A stretch of DNA of 64,000 nt from Sternotherus odoratus. Its lineage: Eukaryota; Chordata; Testudines; Kinosternidae. The stretch lies in contig JAVMKO010000001.1 in NCBI GenBank assembly GCA_032164245.1, positions 251,233,644 through 251,297,643 of the forward strand. Reading direction: 5' to 3'. Below are positions 1-13,600 of this stretch, in pieces (the first letter of the stretch is position 1; every line of letters begins with the position of its first letter). The position numbers and the translations under genes were made by a program. The notes under the pieces are model-generated. The model made no database searches. It had not been told where the DNA came from and saw only the letters and a list, made by a program, of their open reading frames with translations.

Positions 1-127
1 CCGGAGATCCCTCCGTTCTCTGCCCCTCCCACCTCAACCCCGGACTCCATCAGCTCTGTGCCCCCCCCCCACCTGCGAAGGTCCCCGGAATCCCTCGGCT
101 CTGGGCCCCCTCCCCGCCTGCGACGGA
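1..127. repeat. C-rich tandem repeat, unit about 43 bp
   Basis: About three imperfect units, each running from a CCGGA(A/C)TCC-like start through a CTCTG run into a long C tract. The window starts inside the array, so its full size is unknown. No coding signal is seen. Confidence 0.6.
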
Positions 128-945
128 TCTGAGTTGGGTTTGGTGGGAGGGTAAGTGAGGTGCGGGTGTCGGGTTCGGTCGGGGGGGTGAGGTGGGGGTG
201 TTGGGGTTGGTCAGGGGGTGTTGCGGTTGGTGGGGGGGTGAGGTGGGGGTGTTGGGTTTGCTTGGGGGGGTGAGGTGGGGGTGTCGGGTTTGGTCGGGGG
301 GTAAGTGAGCCGGGGGGGTGTCGGGGTTGGTCTGGGGGGGTGGGAAGGTGTCGGGGGGGTGAGGGGTGTGGTGTGGGTGTTGGGTTTGGTCTGGGGGGGG
401 GGAAGGTGTTGGGGTGGGTGCCCAGACCAAACCCGACACCCCCCCCCCGGCTCACTTACCCCCCGACCAAACCCGACACCGCCACCTCACCCCCCCACCA
501 ACCGCAACACCCCCTGACCAACCCCAACACCCACCCCTCACCCCTCACCAACTCCAACACCTTCCCACCCCCCCAGACCAAACCCTACACCCCCCGGCTC
601 ACCCCCCGACCAAACCCGACAACCCCACCTGACCCCCCCAAGCAAACCCAACACCCCCACCTGACCCCCCGACCACTGTGTAGCACACAGATTATTAAAT
701 ACACTGTTCGGTCGGGGGGTGAGGTGGGGGTGTCAGGTTTGCTCAGGGAGTGAGGTGGGGGTGTCGGGTTTGGTCGGGGGGTGAGGTGGGGGTGTTGGGT
801 TTGTTTTGGGGGGTCAGGTGGGGTTGTCGGGTTTGGTCGGGGGGTAAGTGAGCCGGGGGGTCTTGGGGTTGGTCGGGGGGGTGGGAAGATGTCAGGGTGG
901 GTGAAGGGTGGGTGTTGGGGTTGGTCAGGGGGTGTCAACTGTCGG
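128..945. repeat. Strand-switching G-rich minisatellite
   Basis: Units of about 30-36 bp are built from GGTGAGGTGGGGGTGT and CGGGTTTGGTCGGGGG. They are G-rich on the + strand at 128-420, C-rich at 421-690 and G-rich again at 710-940, so the array folds back on itself twice. The second hinge is a short AT-rich spacer near 677-708. Long frames through it encode only Pro/Thr or Gly/Val low-complexity peptide and are not genes. Confidence 0.8.
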
Positions 946-1582
946 GCACTTATGCTAGTACATAATACATATATAGGAACCAATCTGACTCCCATTAAAG
1001 TCAATGTAAAGATTCCTGAGGGTGATCAAGCCCTAAACAAGTGTGGGTATAAGATTATTTTGATTTGAAGGGTGGAAATGTCAAATGGGCAAAGTTTAAA
1101 AACATGTGAGTGTTTTCAGGATTGTCGTCTTATAGGGCATTATATTATTTCCATGTAATGCTTGTTAGTGTAAATTCTCTCCACTTTTCCCCCATTGTTT
1201 TATTTACTGATTGTTTGATCTGAAATTCGATTTAGAAAAGTACTAGTCAAAATGTATAGAATGATGGTAAAAATAGAGTAAGAAATATGCTGGTGTCAAA
1301 ATTACTTTATGCATGCAAAACAGCAATACCTTGTTTTACTATTTGATTTTTCTGTACCAATAACATTTTTTTAAATGTCACTGCAGTGTAAGAATGAGGC
1401 CTATGCTAACAAATATTTAATTGCTCCAAATTATTTCAGATTCTTATGCTGTGTTTCCATGGTAACAGCAAGATAGTACATTACATAAGATTTTTGGAAA
1501 TCATTTTGTTTTCTTCCTTTAAAGTGTAGATAATTGCCATCTATGTCAGAGTAATTATTAAGCTAAATCACTGTATTTCTAG
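946..1582. other. Intron sequence, no feature seen
   Basis: AT-rich sequence between the minisatellite and the first visible GPALPP1 exon. It ends in a splice acceptor (ATTTCTAG, AG at 1581-1582). No repeat family or further exon was recognised. Confidence 0.5.
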
Positions 1583-1675
1583 AAAACAGAAAAGAGCTCA
1601 GGAAGATGATGATGATGGCTTTTTTGGACCTGCTCTTCCTCCTGGATTTAAAAAACAGGATGATTCTCCAGAGAG
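1583..1675 (+). CDS. GPALPP1: GPALPP1 coding exon (acidic run and GPALPP repeat)
   Basis: Begins after TTTCTAG and encodes an Asp run followed by GFFGPALPPGFKKQDDSPE, then a GTAATT donor at 1676. It ends two bases into an Arg codon that the next exon completes. Confidence 0.9.
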
Positions 1676-4600
1676 GTAATTAAAAGCGGAATAGTGTTCA
1701 GGCTCCTCTTGTTAAAACGTAATTATTTTCAGTAAAATATTTTGTGGCTCTGTCAGTGATCACCTTAGTTATACTGAAGATTTATGTGACTAGAATTCCT
1801 TCTTCCACATAGCAGTGTTCCTTTGTAATTTGAGTACAAAATTCCTTGTGTGCCCTCTGGAAAGTTGGAGAGAAGAGGAAAAAATGTCTATGAACTGTCT
1901 AATCATATTTTGAATATTGAATTTCTCCCACCTTCTAAGATAAAGCTCAAAAAGAGTATGTGTGTTAGACAGACAAACTGTTGCATGGTATATGCTTGTT
2001 TTTTCAATATTTATTTTGAAGATTTTATTCGTAGTCTAGTGAAGATTCTATAGCTACCTTAGGCTCAAACTCTATGAACTCCTACAGTGCAGGGGCCCAC
2101 CTGCATGGAACTCATTGCAGGACTGAGATGTCAATTTGTTTCTATGTAATATAATATGACATGTGTTATTGCAATGGTTGTTTTGTTACTACATCGGGAT
2201 TATTAGTTTTCTTCATGTAAACAATGCTGAATGGTGTTTGTTAAAATCATATTTTACTAAATCAGCATTGTTTATACCCTCTCTTCAGAAACAAAGCCCA
2301 TTCAGCCATTCACAAATATAAAATACCTATTGGAGAAAGCTAGTTGTAGTTAAATTCTGAACAGAAAAACAACAACATCTGACAGCTTCCTAATCTTCAC
2401 GTCAATCTCCACTCTTTCTGGTGTATTTCAAAATGATATTCTGTATGGAAATCACTACTTTCACGAGAATGTTAGTAGATAAAATGTTCAGCAGAAACTT
2501 CCTGGCAGATTTGCTTTTGACATCTGTGCTGTTTGCTTCCTCAGTGCTACGAAGAGTCAGTAGATAGAATGATCCAATATTTACCTGTCAAATAATGTCA
2601 TTGTTAGGAAGATGAGCCACTCTGTTGCTGAACAGTTCTTGTTGTAGCATTACTGTTTGCAAGAAATTCCGTAGTTGAAAGTGTGTCTTCAAATCTAGGA
2701 ATTTTTATTGAGAGAGAATTTCTATATATTAAGAAATTCAACTGTTTTGCCAGGTTTAAATCTGTTGAGGTGATTTGGGAAACCTCTCTGTGTACAATGT
2801 ATAATTTCTGGTTAATTTTATGAGATTTTCTACACATTGCAGCTCTCAATGATACAGTCTACCATGGGCTGTCAGGGTCCATGACATTTCTCTCACTCAC
2901 ACAAGCACACCGGTTTGGAAGAAATTACAAAACAAATGAAATAAATCATTAACTTCAACAACTGAACTCTGGCTGAACAATGGCTAAGTTAGGGATGGTG
3001 CTTGGCAGATCCCAAAATATGAGCTGTGTGACCTAGTGGTTGGAGCTAGCAGCAGAGTCAGGGTTGTGGTTGCACCAGAGGTCAGAAGCAGAGTCAGAGT
3101 CTGCAACTGGGTCAGGGCAAGGAAGCAGGCAACAGGAACAAGGCATGGTAGATAGGTAGGAACCAGGTAAGGAAGCAGGGACCTGGTCTCAGAAGTGTGG
3201 GTATCAACAGGTCTAGTGACTAGTTGCTCAGAGAAGGAATGGGACAGGAAGTCTTGTACCAGTGGTGCCCAGTCTGCTGTCAGCTATTAGTCATCTGGCC
3301 ATGCTGGGTCCATGGGTGTAATTTCTGTGATGAGTATTAGCAGCAGGACAGTTGTCCACCCTTGTAGCTCAATGGCACAGAAGAGAAGGCAGCTGCTCAG
3401 CAGGCCTGGCTTTGAGACCTGTGGCATCTGACTGCATCTGAGCTGCGAGAACTGATTCTGCCTAGGTTGTCTGGAGGGAAGAGGGTTTGAAAAGTGGGAA
3501 AACCCCTCAACGGGAAACCAAAGAAACCAGGCGGTAATAGCTTTAAAAACTGAGAGGCATTCAGACACAAGAAGCTTGGGCAGGAGATGGGAACAAATAA
3601 AACTTGCTTTATGTAGCAAACGGGACCTTTGACTGTGGGATCAGCCAAGGTCAAAGGAGGCTGGCTGGAGAAAAGAGAGGGAGACGAGACCAGAAAGATT
3701 CCTTGTTCCAGAGGCGAAACCATCTGCAGGAGAGCAGAGAGAGAGGAAGGATCCCAAACACCATAAACAAACACTGAGCCAAATCCTAAAGAATGCTCGA
3801 GAGGTGAGGCAGCTGAGGCAGGGATGGCATGCAGGTGGTGTTTTGTCTTGTCTATTATATAATATATAAAATACAAAATATGTGATGTACTGTGAACACG
3901 TTGCACACAGGCTTGCGGGGCTTGAACGTGCTTCCCTGGCTGCAAGCGTGGAAAACTGTCTGTGGTCAGTCTGTAGTGCTGTCTGTAGTAGAGTGACTGG
4001 TTTGGAAACTTTTTCAAAGCCTGTGCATTGTGTGCTTCAACTGTTGTGTACCTAGAGAGGTGAATGTGGGAAACCTAGTTTCCAGACTCTAAGAGAGGCA
4101 GTGCTTATGGTATTGGAGAACTTAGCACGAAACATGGGACATAGGCAGTTGAACTTCCAGGAGAGTTGGATGATCTGTGCATCCAGAACGTGGCCAGTGA
4201 CCCAAAGGCAGTGCCTGGACTCTGCTTGTACTCAGAAAGCTTAAAAGCACATGGGCGCAAAACAGTAGCTTAGTGAGTGTCCAGCAAGCAGAATTATACC
4301 AGGGCTGCCACACCTTTTTAATGCAATAAAACTGTCTCCAAATGTGTAGTTAAAAGTAATATAAATAGCTGGTATCAGTGTTCCCTCTACTTTTTGACAG
4401 GCCATGTGTGCAAAAAATTGCTTCTGTGCAGATTTTTGTATGTGCAGTGTTTCGCCGGCAATTGCTAGCCTGCTGGGCAGCGGACGACCTTAGAAGGGGG
4501 CATTGCACAACTTTAAATGAGCATGTTCCCAACGTTAACTGGGACGACTTTAAACGAGGAGTTACTGTTCTGTATTACTAATAAGTTGCTAATAATCAAA

Positions 4601-7600
4601 AGGCAGCTTATCCGAGGTAGCACTCAGGGAAAGAAGTGCTTGGACATGCCTTGCCTGGCTGTAGTCATGTAAGCCTGGCTGCAGGCAGGGCAGCAGCAGG
4701 GATGGAAGCTGCAGTCTGGATGCTAGGACTTTCCCTGGGGATCGGAGATGCTGGGGACCTGTGGGGCTGCACCATACCTCTCCCTGAGCTCTCCAGAATG
4801 TCCCAGCACTTCCTTCCTTCAACAGTGCGGACCCTCAGCAGGACGCAGCCTGGAGAGTGCAAGGAGTGGTACCATGCAGCTCCACATCTGTGCTGCATTT
4901 CCCCTCTCCACTGTTCCGCTGACCATAGCCTCCCGTGCCAGCCCACAGCCACTTATCTCCTGTGTGGTTCATGTGCACAGGCTGATTTACCAGGCTGCTG
5001 TCCCAGAAGGAAGTACTGGGATGGACAGAGCACCAGTCACAGACGGTTTTCCAGGCTTGCAGCCAGGGAAGCACGTTCAAGCCCCACAAGCCTGTGTGCA
5101 AGGTATGCACAGCACATCCCTGCGGTTCTATCCCTGGCTGCAGCCCCACAAACCTGCCTGCAGTTAGAATCTTTCCTTTTAAAAAAAAAAAAAAAAGGTA
5201 CTAAGTGGCATGCTGTTGCCAATATCCAAATTCCATTAATGTCAATGTTAATGGGATGGGATTGGTTACCAGCAAAATGTTGCCAGTAACCAAAAGTTGC
5301 TAGTATCAGGATTGCTATTAAGCAGGATACACTATATTAAGTGTGTCTTAGTCTTTTGCTCCCCGCCCTTCCCAGATTTTTTTCCACTTAGCAACTTGTG
5401 TCTAAATGGTGAAATTAAACAAAGCACAGTTAGGGCTAACATGCATTAACTCAGGAATCTCAAACATGCAGCCCCCGGGTCACATGCGGCCCGCCAAGCC
5501 CATCCCTGTGGCCCGCGGAGCGCCCCGCCCATCTCGGGCACTGCGAGTGCTGCACCACTTTCTGAAGCTGCTGTCAGCACATCCCTTTGGCCGGCAGGGA
5601 AGGGGAAGGAGGCAGAAGGCTCCTACCTTGCCTCCCTCTAGGCACCACCCCCCGCAGCTCCCATTGGCCAGGAACAGGGAACCGTGGCCAATGAGACCTT
5701 CGCGGGAGTTACCTGGAGGAATGCAAGAGCAGCACATGCTCGGAACCCTGAGTCCTGTCCCCCCCCCCCCCTCCCTCCGCCCATCCTGCAGGGACCAGTT
5801 GCAGCAGCTTCCTGGAGTGGAGCAGTGTGGGGCCGGAGCCGCTCTACGTAAGCTGGAGCTCACACCCTGAACCCCTCTTGCACCTCAGCTCCCTGCACTG
5901 AGCCCCCACCGCATCCTGCACCCTTTCTGCACCCTTTGGGGGCAGCGTTGGGGTGAGGACTTGGGGGAAGGGGTTGTAATGGGGGGGGGAGGCAGGGGCG
6001 GGGCCTCCATGGAAGGGGTGGAGTGGGGGCAGGGGCAGCGAGGGGGAGTGTCAGTGATGCAGCCCTCAGGTCAATGCACTAGTCCTCATGTGGCCCTCAT
6101 GGTCATTTGAGTTTGAGACCCCTGCATTAACTGAACATATGGGGCCAGAATGTGCCCCGACCTGTGTGCTGGCACAAGGGAGCACCTTGAGAGAAACAGG
6201 CTTTGCAGAGCTACCATCTCCCCTTCTTGAGCAAATGTGTGAAAAGGGCAGGGATCAGGTGGAGCCTTGTGTCTCTTCTACCATTCCCCAGTGCGCTGTC
6301 AGTGTAACTATGCTGGCACATTGGGGAGCACATGATGTGACTGGCGTAGACCTGGTGCCATTTACTCCCTCCCCAGATCAATGGGGATTGTGATGCCTAA
6401 ATGCAGTCTCCCTCGTAGGCTGTTCCAAGGGCAGCAAAACAACACAGTGCCCCTTATTCTGGTCAGATTACAATCTGCTCAATCTAGACCATAATTACTG
6501 AAACAAAATGATGAATGTTGATTTCAGTGCGTGGATACCCCCAATGTATGATTGGCTCATAAGTATGTGAGGATATACTGTTTATCCTTGTATAATATAT
6601 CCCCACTCCTTTCGAACAGCTTTATTTTTCAGACACATCTTTCAAATTTGTCAAAGCATATATTCTTAACTGAGCACTGTATATATGACCATTTTCAGCT
6701 TTTAAAACACCTTTTTTGAGTTAAGTACAAAATATAGATGAACCATTTTCTTTAGTTTTGAAAAGACTATCTCACTCTAACAATACTGTAATATGAAAAT
6801 TCAACTTGTGAATATTTTTGGAAAAACTTAAAATCAGAGTTAAGAACAAATATAAGATGTTTAGCCCCAAATGTATAATTTTTGAAGAAATTAAGTCTCA
6901 GAAAAATAGGTTTGTGGAAGAGAGTGCATTTTCGACCATAATACTAGCTATGGCTTGAAAAATCCAGTGGCTAATCAGAAACTCTCAGGCAAGTAAGAGG
7001 TCCTCAGTGCATCGATTTTTTTTTTTTTTTATGTAACTTAAAAATTCATTTTAAAAAATATTGTTTCCTGCCCTTATGTTTCTAAAAATAATCTTCTGCA
7101 TATGTGCCAAAAGTAAACAGCAGCCCTGTTTTCTCCCTGAGTCCGTAGAAAAACATCAAAGTTGTGCCAAACAGCAGAGCATACTAACAAGATTGCACTC
7201 ACATTCACACTTGCTGTTCAGAGATCCTCTGGGCAGCCAGGGAGCTGTCAAAAATCTTGTCATTTCCATGCTGCTGAGGAAAGCCCTGAGCAGCAGCAGA
7301 GTTATTCATGTGGAAGACACCACAGAAATGGAGGCTGTGAGACGCACAGAGTATTGAAAAACATTTTCCTACCCCCTCTTTGGAGCAGCCTACCCTCTCT
7401 CAGGCTTTGTCTACATAGGGAAGTTTTATGGGTTATACAGGTATAACCCTCAGCATAGATACTCTGGACTATGAGGGAATGTCTGCACTGCAGCTGGGGT
7501 GTGATTCTCAGCACAGGTAGACGGACTCATGCTAATGCTGCCTCAGCTAGCGTGCTAAAAATTGCAGCGCAGACACTGCAGCATGGGCAGCAGCTAGGAC

Positions 7601-10600
7601 TAACCACCCAAGATTGGACTAAGGGCTTTGGCGGGCTTGGACTCGGGCAGCTAGCCAAAGCCTCTGCCAGTGTGACAACATCCACAATGTTTAGTGTGCT
7701 AGCTCAGGCAGAGCTAGCATAGGTCTGTCTGCTCGCACTCTCAGTCACAGTCCAGCTGCAGTGTAGTAGCCAGAGTTGCTTTCTCTTGTTTGGCAAACTC
7801 CCCTTCCAAACAACATAAACTATGCCGACAAAATAAGAGGTACCACTGGTATAAACCTATTTGCTTTAAATTCACACTTCATTTATATCAAAAAGCTTTC
7901 CTGTGTGGACACTGCCATAGTAGTGAGAAAGCAGAAGACAAAAAGCTGCTTCTCTTTTCCGGCAGCTAGATGGGGATGGAGCTTCACATTTAGCAGACAC
8001 TTATACACCAGGGGCTGCAATGAAAGATGCAGTTCTCTAGCTAGGGGCAGCACCACTGTAGAATTATCAGCACCCTTCCCTTTCCTGGCATTCCTGCCAC
8101 AGAAGGCTGGCTTCTTGGGGGAGGATTGCCCCTGAACCTTGCAGGTGCCCCCTGTTTACACATACGCCCCTTGTTCTATCACCTTTCTGTTAGATGTAAT
8201 CCTCTGACTATAGGCATCTGATAAGATTTTGTTTGTTTTGCTTGCAGTCTTGGCAATAGCATCACTACTGCAGGGCTTGATTGATTAGATTATACCAGAT
8301 TTAATAAAAGCATAATTCATTGGGCCTGGGGCTCATTTCCTCTGTTCCTAAAATCTCACATTCAGGGTTTCAGACAGCTGTCTGCAGGAGTCAGGAAGGT
8401 GGTATTTTTCCCCCCAGTGTATTCTGAGTTGCTTTTTTTTTTTTTTAATGTAATCTCCTTTGAAGCATCAGGGATGGTCACAAGTGGAGATGGGACATTG
8501 GATGTAGAGGGCTCTATGTGTCTCTGTCAGCACCTATGGACTAACAGATCATCATATAAAGGGTCAGGAAGGAATTTTCCCCCAGGTCAGACTGGCAGTG
8601 AGGTCGGGGGTTTTGCCTTCCTCTGCAGAGTGTGGGTGGGAGTCACTTGACAGGATTATCTGGGTATATCTCACTTAATCATTTCCCTGCCATAAAAGGA
8701 GCCTCAAGTAGTGGTGCACCTCAGACCCACCTATTCTCTGCCTGTGGCACATAATAATCTGATGATCATCTGGTCTAATTTGGGTTTTGTGTGTGGGTGC
8801 TGGGTAATATTGTTGGCCTGTGAATATATAGGAGGTCAGACTCAGTGGTCTGCTTGTCCCTTCTGGCCTTAAACTCTAATGAGGTATTTTTGATTGCACA
8901 AAAATTTGGATAATGGAGATCATATTGATAAACAGATGGAAAGTATTTAATAGAGACAGTGCCTACTTGTGCAGGGAGGGGTTCTGTTTTTAAGTGATAA
9001 CTTTAAAGATCTCCTGGAACCTGGAGATGGAACTGGTGATTTTTTTTTTCAAGTTGATCATATCCCCTTTGTGAATTTAATACATAGAAAGATGAAAATG
9101 TATGAATATCAATGAAAGTACACTTTCAACTTTACCCCTTTATTGAACTGTTCAGATATCGATTCTTGCTGCAAACAGTAAAAAGTTGTTACTTAAATGT
9201 GCTTGTCATGCTGATTCTTTTTTAAATTCGGGAAAGGAAATAAGATTATTTCTTTTTCTTTGAGGCCTGTTATAGGTCCTGCTTTACCACCTGATTTTAG
9301 GAAACCTACACAGGAGGATAACAGCTGTTCCATAGGATCTTCTATTTCTTCAGAATTCCATACCCAGGTTTGTAAAAACTGCAATGGCACTGATCCATCT
9401 AGTATTTATAGTGTGTTGGCATCTGAAGGATTCTAACAAACCGATGGCCTGATCCAAAGCGCATTGTAATAACTTTTTAATACAATAGATTTTGTTTTTA
9501 GACCGTAAACTTGACAGGACAGAGATTTGACTTGCTCTGTAGGTGGAAAATGTCTTGCTCATTTTGAGTGCCATTGCAGTATAAATGATCTGTGATAATC
9601 AAGTAGTTTCCTATCTGAAAGGAGTTCTGTAGGGGAGAAGCAAGTTTCTCTGCCCACCTTGTCATCTATATTGTGCTTGAGGATGCTAGACACTTCGAGG
9701 AATTTAGAAAAGAAATAATCCCTGCCCTGTAGAGTTTACAATCTAAATTTAGTTAAGTGATAACTTTAAAAATCTCCTGAAACGTGGAGATGATGTTTGC
9801 TCCCAACTCACACTTCCAAGACCGGGAGTTGGTGAGGAGCAAGAAGATAGAAGTAAGGAGCTGGACAAAGCAAAGGGAATGTTGTAAGTTTTGGGGAGAA
9901 GGAGAGATGACGGTGCAAGCAGCAGGTGTTATAAAACTGAGGGTATTGTGGCGGAAGTTTCCCTTCCCGGGACCCAAAATGCAAACAAATCCCAAATGAA
10001 TGGTATTCACTTAGTAGTGAGGGATTCAGCGAATTCCCAACCACCGCATACCTGGAAACTTCACTCTTGCACTGTGAACAGAGGCAGTAATCTGGGGCTG
10101 CTTCCCAAACTACCACCTGTCCCTGAACTCCTGCGGTGGCTGGAGAGAAATCCTGAAAGTTGATTAGTGCTGAGCTCAAAAGAGTTTCACGCTAGATATA
10201 AATGGCTGTTAGACTAGTTAGTACGAGATCTCACACTCATTTTGAAGGAGAGGTTTGTTGAATATATAACAATGCCAGTTTCTCCAAAGTGTTCATTTTG
10301 TATTGAGCTTAAGCTCCAGAGTTTTAAACAGCATGTCTAAAAATCTCATATCTTCTCAGTTGCTCTTGTCTTTTGTGATGTCAGTGGTTCTATGTAGATG
10401 GGACCTGAATTGTATGTTTTTTAAAAAAAGATATACCTTTTGTGACAGACCGCCATCTCCCCCCTTGTCAGGAACAGGCAGGAAACCCTTCTTTGCTCCA
10501 AACAGTGCTCTTTAATTTACAGTGCAGGACCCACCACCAATATATACAGCTTAAAACAGTTCATTAACATCCAGCCCTTAACCAGCTCATTAATACTCAG

Positions 10601-13600
10601 CTCTACGGACTCTATGTAGTCCAGCTAACAGTTAACACAGCTCTACGGACTCTAGGTAGTCCAGCTAACAGTTAACACAGCTCTAGGGACTCTAGGTAGT
10701 CCAGCTAACAGTTAACACAGCTCTAGGGACTCTAGGTAGTCCAGCTAACAGTTAACACAGCTCTAGGGACTCTAGGTAGTCCAGCTAACAGTTACACAGC
10801 TCTAGGGACTCTAGATAGTCCAGCTAACAGTTACACAGCTCTAGGGACTCTAGATAGTCCAGCTAACATACAAACCAGCTCTGAGTAGCTCAAACCACCA
10901 CCACCACCCTGGGCTTGCTTCCTGGCAGCCTTATATCCCCCAGAGGAGGCTGCCAGGTGCAACCCATGCAGGTTGATTGGCCTGCATCTCAGGTGGCTAA
11001 TTAGCCTTCCTGCACCGGGGGTTTGCAGAGGGCTTTTCTCCCTCTTAAAGGGGCGGCAGGCTGGGTCAAGCCCACCCTGCCACACTTTACATACTTCCTT
11101 TAGCTATCATAAGGAAGTAAAATTAGGCACAAGTGCTCCCCCATCCTCCTCTTCATGTCACCTTCATGTGCTGGCCAGACATGGTGTGCTTTAGGATGGG
11201 AAATGGTCATTTTTCTTCCCATTTACTCTTTCCTATCTGAGATTTCTTTCAAAATTCTGCTCTTCATTACTCCCTCCCATTGCCCTTCATGTCTTTCCTT
11301 TCTTGCTACCTCCTGTGAATGCCCAACTCAGCCTGGTATGTAACTTAGCAGGGAACCCTGCTCCAAGGTAATATACACTGGTAGGGAAGGTATAATACAT
11401 GTGACAGAATTGGTGCCAGATGTTTAATGTCATAACCCAAGTAATTGTTTCAGGTAAGCGTTAGCACTTGTTTGTATCAACTTTTCCTTATTGTGGTGTT
11501 TTTCTGAAGCATTTCAATTTTCAATGCAAAGCCCCCTCCTAGAGCATAAGTGGTGTTCTGAAAACAAGCTTTTTTATTAGCACTTTATGCGTTGACCCTT
11601 CTGCTACCTCCTGCAGCGAGCATTGTGAGATTTATAATGAAGAACGATAGTCTGCTGTTTAAAAATATTCCTAACTGCAAATAATGATTAAGCAGTTTGT
11701 CAAATTGACAAATGTCTGGTTGCAGAGATATCAAATTAGGCTGTTTCTACAGTTCAAACAAAAAAATATAAAAATTCCTCCATTGTTAAATGGGCACCTC
11801 CAGATCATGTCAAGTGAAGTGTTTATTACATAGAAATGTAGTTTATTGCAGAAATGTTTCTAGTTTCAACTGATACCATTTTAAAAAATCTTTTATGGCA
11901 TTGGCTGTGAATGGTATGATTTGTTCATATGACACTGGTTGCACAGTTATAAAGGGTATGAATTTTCCACGTTAAAATAATTTTAACTTACTACTCGGTT
12001 TGGCAGTAATAGGTTTTTGTTATCTTCAGAGACAGCTTATTCCCTATTAACTCTTCATTGTAATTTTGGACTGAATTATCTCAAAATTACCTGTGTATTT
12101 TTTTAGATTTGTTTAAGTGCATGTATTTGGGAAACTTTGGTAGGAGTGTGTTGAACTTAACGTTAATCAGAGAGGAAACGAGATGGACTTCAATTAAAAC
12201 CTAGCATAGAGTTTTTTCACCTTTCATCTTCAAGGAGCTTATGATAACTTATGAAATTTTAACTTGTTCCAGATTTTTTTTTTCTAGCCTCTTTGGCCAT
12301 GTTCTGAGAAACAACAAAATACTACAGTGGCAGTGTATTCAAGATTTACAGTTTAAATCAGTAAAAAAGCTTTAGGGTGAAAAGATGAGATCATACCATT
12401 ACATGCACTCACCATTTGGGTTATGAAAGGATAATCATCCTTGTCCTCTTCAGCCTTTCAGCGGCATTGGAAGCAAGCAGTCACAACATCCTTCTCAACT
12501 CTTCCCCCATTTTTATGTCTCTATACCTCACACTCTCTCTTGCTAACTTTTGGAGTGTTGCTTCAGTTTTTCCACCTCTTCCTGCTCCCACTAGTGATCA
12601 GTTTCCAACAGGGTTCTAGCTTATGCCATTCTTTCTCCCTCTGTGCTGTAGACCAGGGTGTCCCTATTCATGATTATGGTCTCAAATGGCCTCCTTCTTC
12701 GAGTAGTGTCCCTATGATTGCTCCACTGTAGGTCTGCTTGCATCCCTGTGCTGCTGATTGGAGAACTTTGGTGAGTGTATCCTTTAGGCCAGTACATGCA
12801 CTGTCTCTCCTGGTGCCCTCCTGCGAGGCTAGCTAGTTCACATGGGCTTACCCCGCTCAGTTCCTTCTCAACCATCCCAGCTCAAGATTTAGCTATTCGC
12901 AGTCCTCTACAATGATTGCTTTCAACTTTACATTTACATAGTTAGTACTTAGTGTAGTTAGTCATTTTCCCCTTTATTTTTCTAAAATATTTTTTAAACC
13001 TCTTTTTCCCCCCAGTTGTGGACTCTTCCCCCAATGGGGTGTGCCTCTCTTGCAAAGAGGCGATCCTTACCTCAAACAAGTACTCCCAATGCATTTGCTG
13101 CTTTGGGGAAGGCCACATTCAACAAAACTGCAATCTCTGCCAGCAACTCCGGTCCCACTCTCGTAAGGATAGAGCCCAGACAGATTGTCTTCATGGAGGT
13201 GGCTCTTGGATCCTCTCCAGCCCTGTGCCACAAGTCACCTGGCAGACGAGAGTCTTCGCTACATTCCTCAACATCTAAAGGCTACAGGTCGAAGAAACAA
13301 GCCGCTGACCCCTGCAGAGCGGGGTGTTGGGCTCTCCCTCTCTCCTCTGCAGCTGTAGCAGCACGTCCAGGGGATTCTTCGCCCCCCCCCCCCCCCTGCA
13401 GAGCACAGTGTTGTGCTCTCCTTGTTCTCCTCAGCACGTCCCCTCTCCCCCCACCCCTCCTCCTCTGTATTCTCAGAGCTCCTGGGGAGCGCCAAGCACG
13501 TGGAGCTGGGGAGTGTGGCAGCGTGTGTGTGTCGGGCTCAGCGCAGAGCCCCACACGCTGTTTTGAGCTGCACAGTAAGGGGGCGGGGGCAGGGGTTAGA

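Noticed and set aside
585..1004. Pro/Thr/Asn-rich minus-strand frame of 139 residues
   Set aside because: Periodic peptide produced by the minisatellite in all frames.
4636..5289. 217-residue frame
   Set aside because: It crosses an inverted repeat and a poly-A run (poly-Lys) and has no domain.
10599..10870. Regular 40-bp repeats resembling a CRISPR array
   Set aside because: The units are contiguous with no unique spacers and lie inside an LTR of a vertebrate genome.
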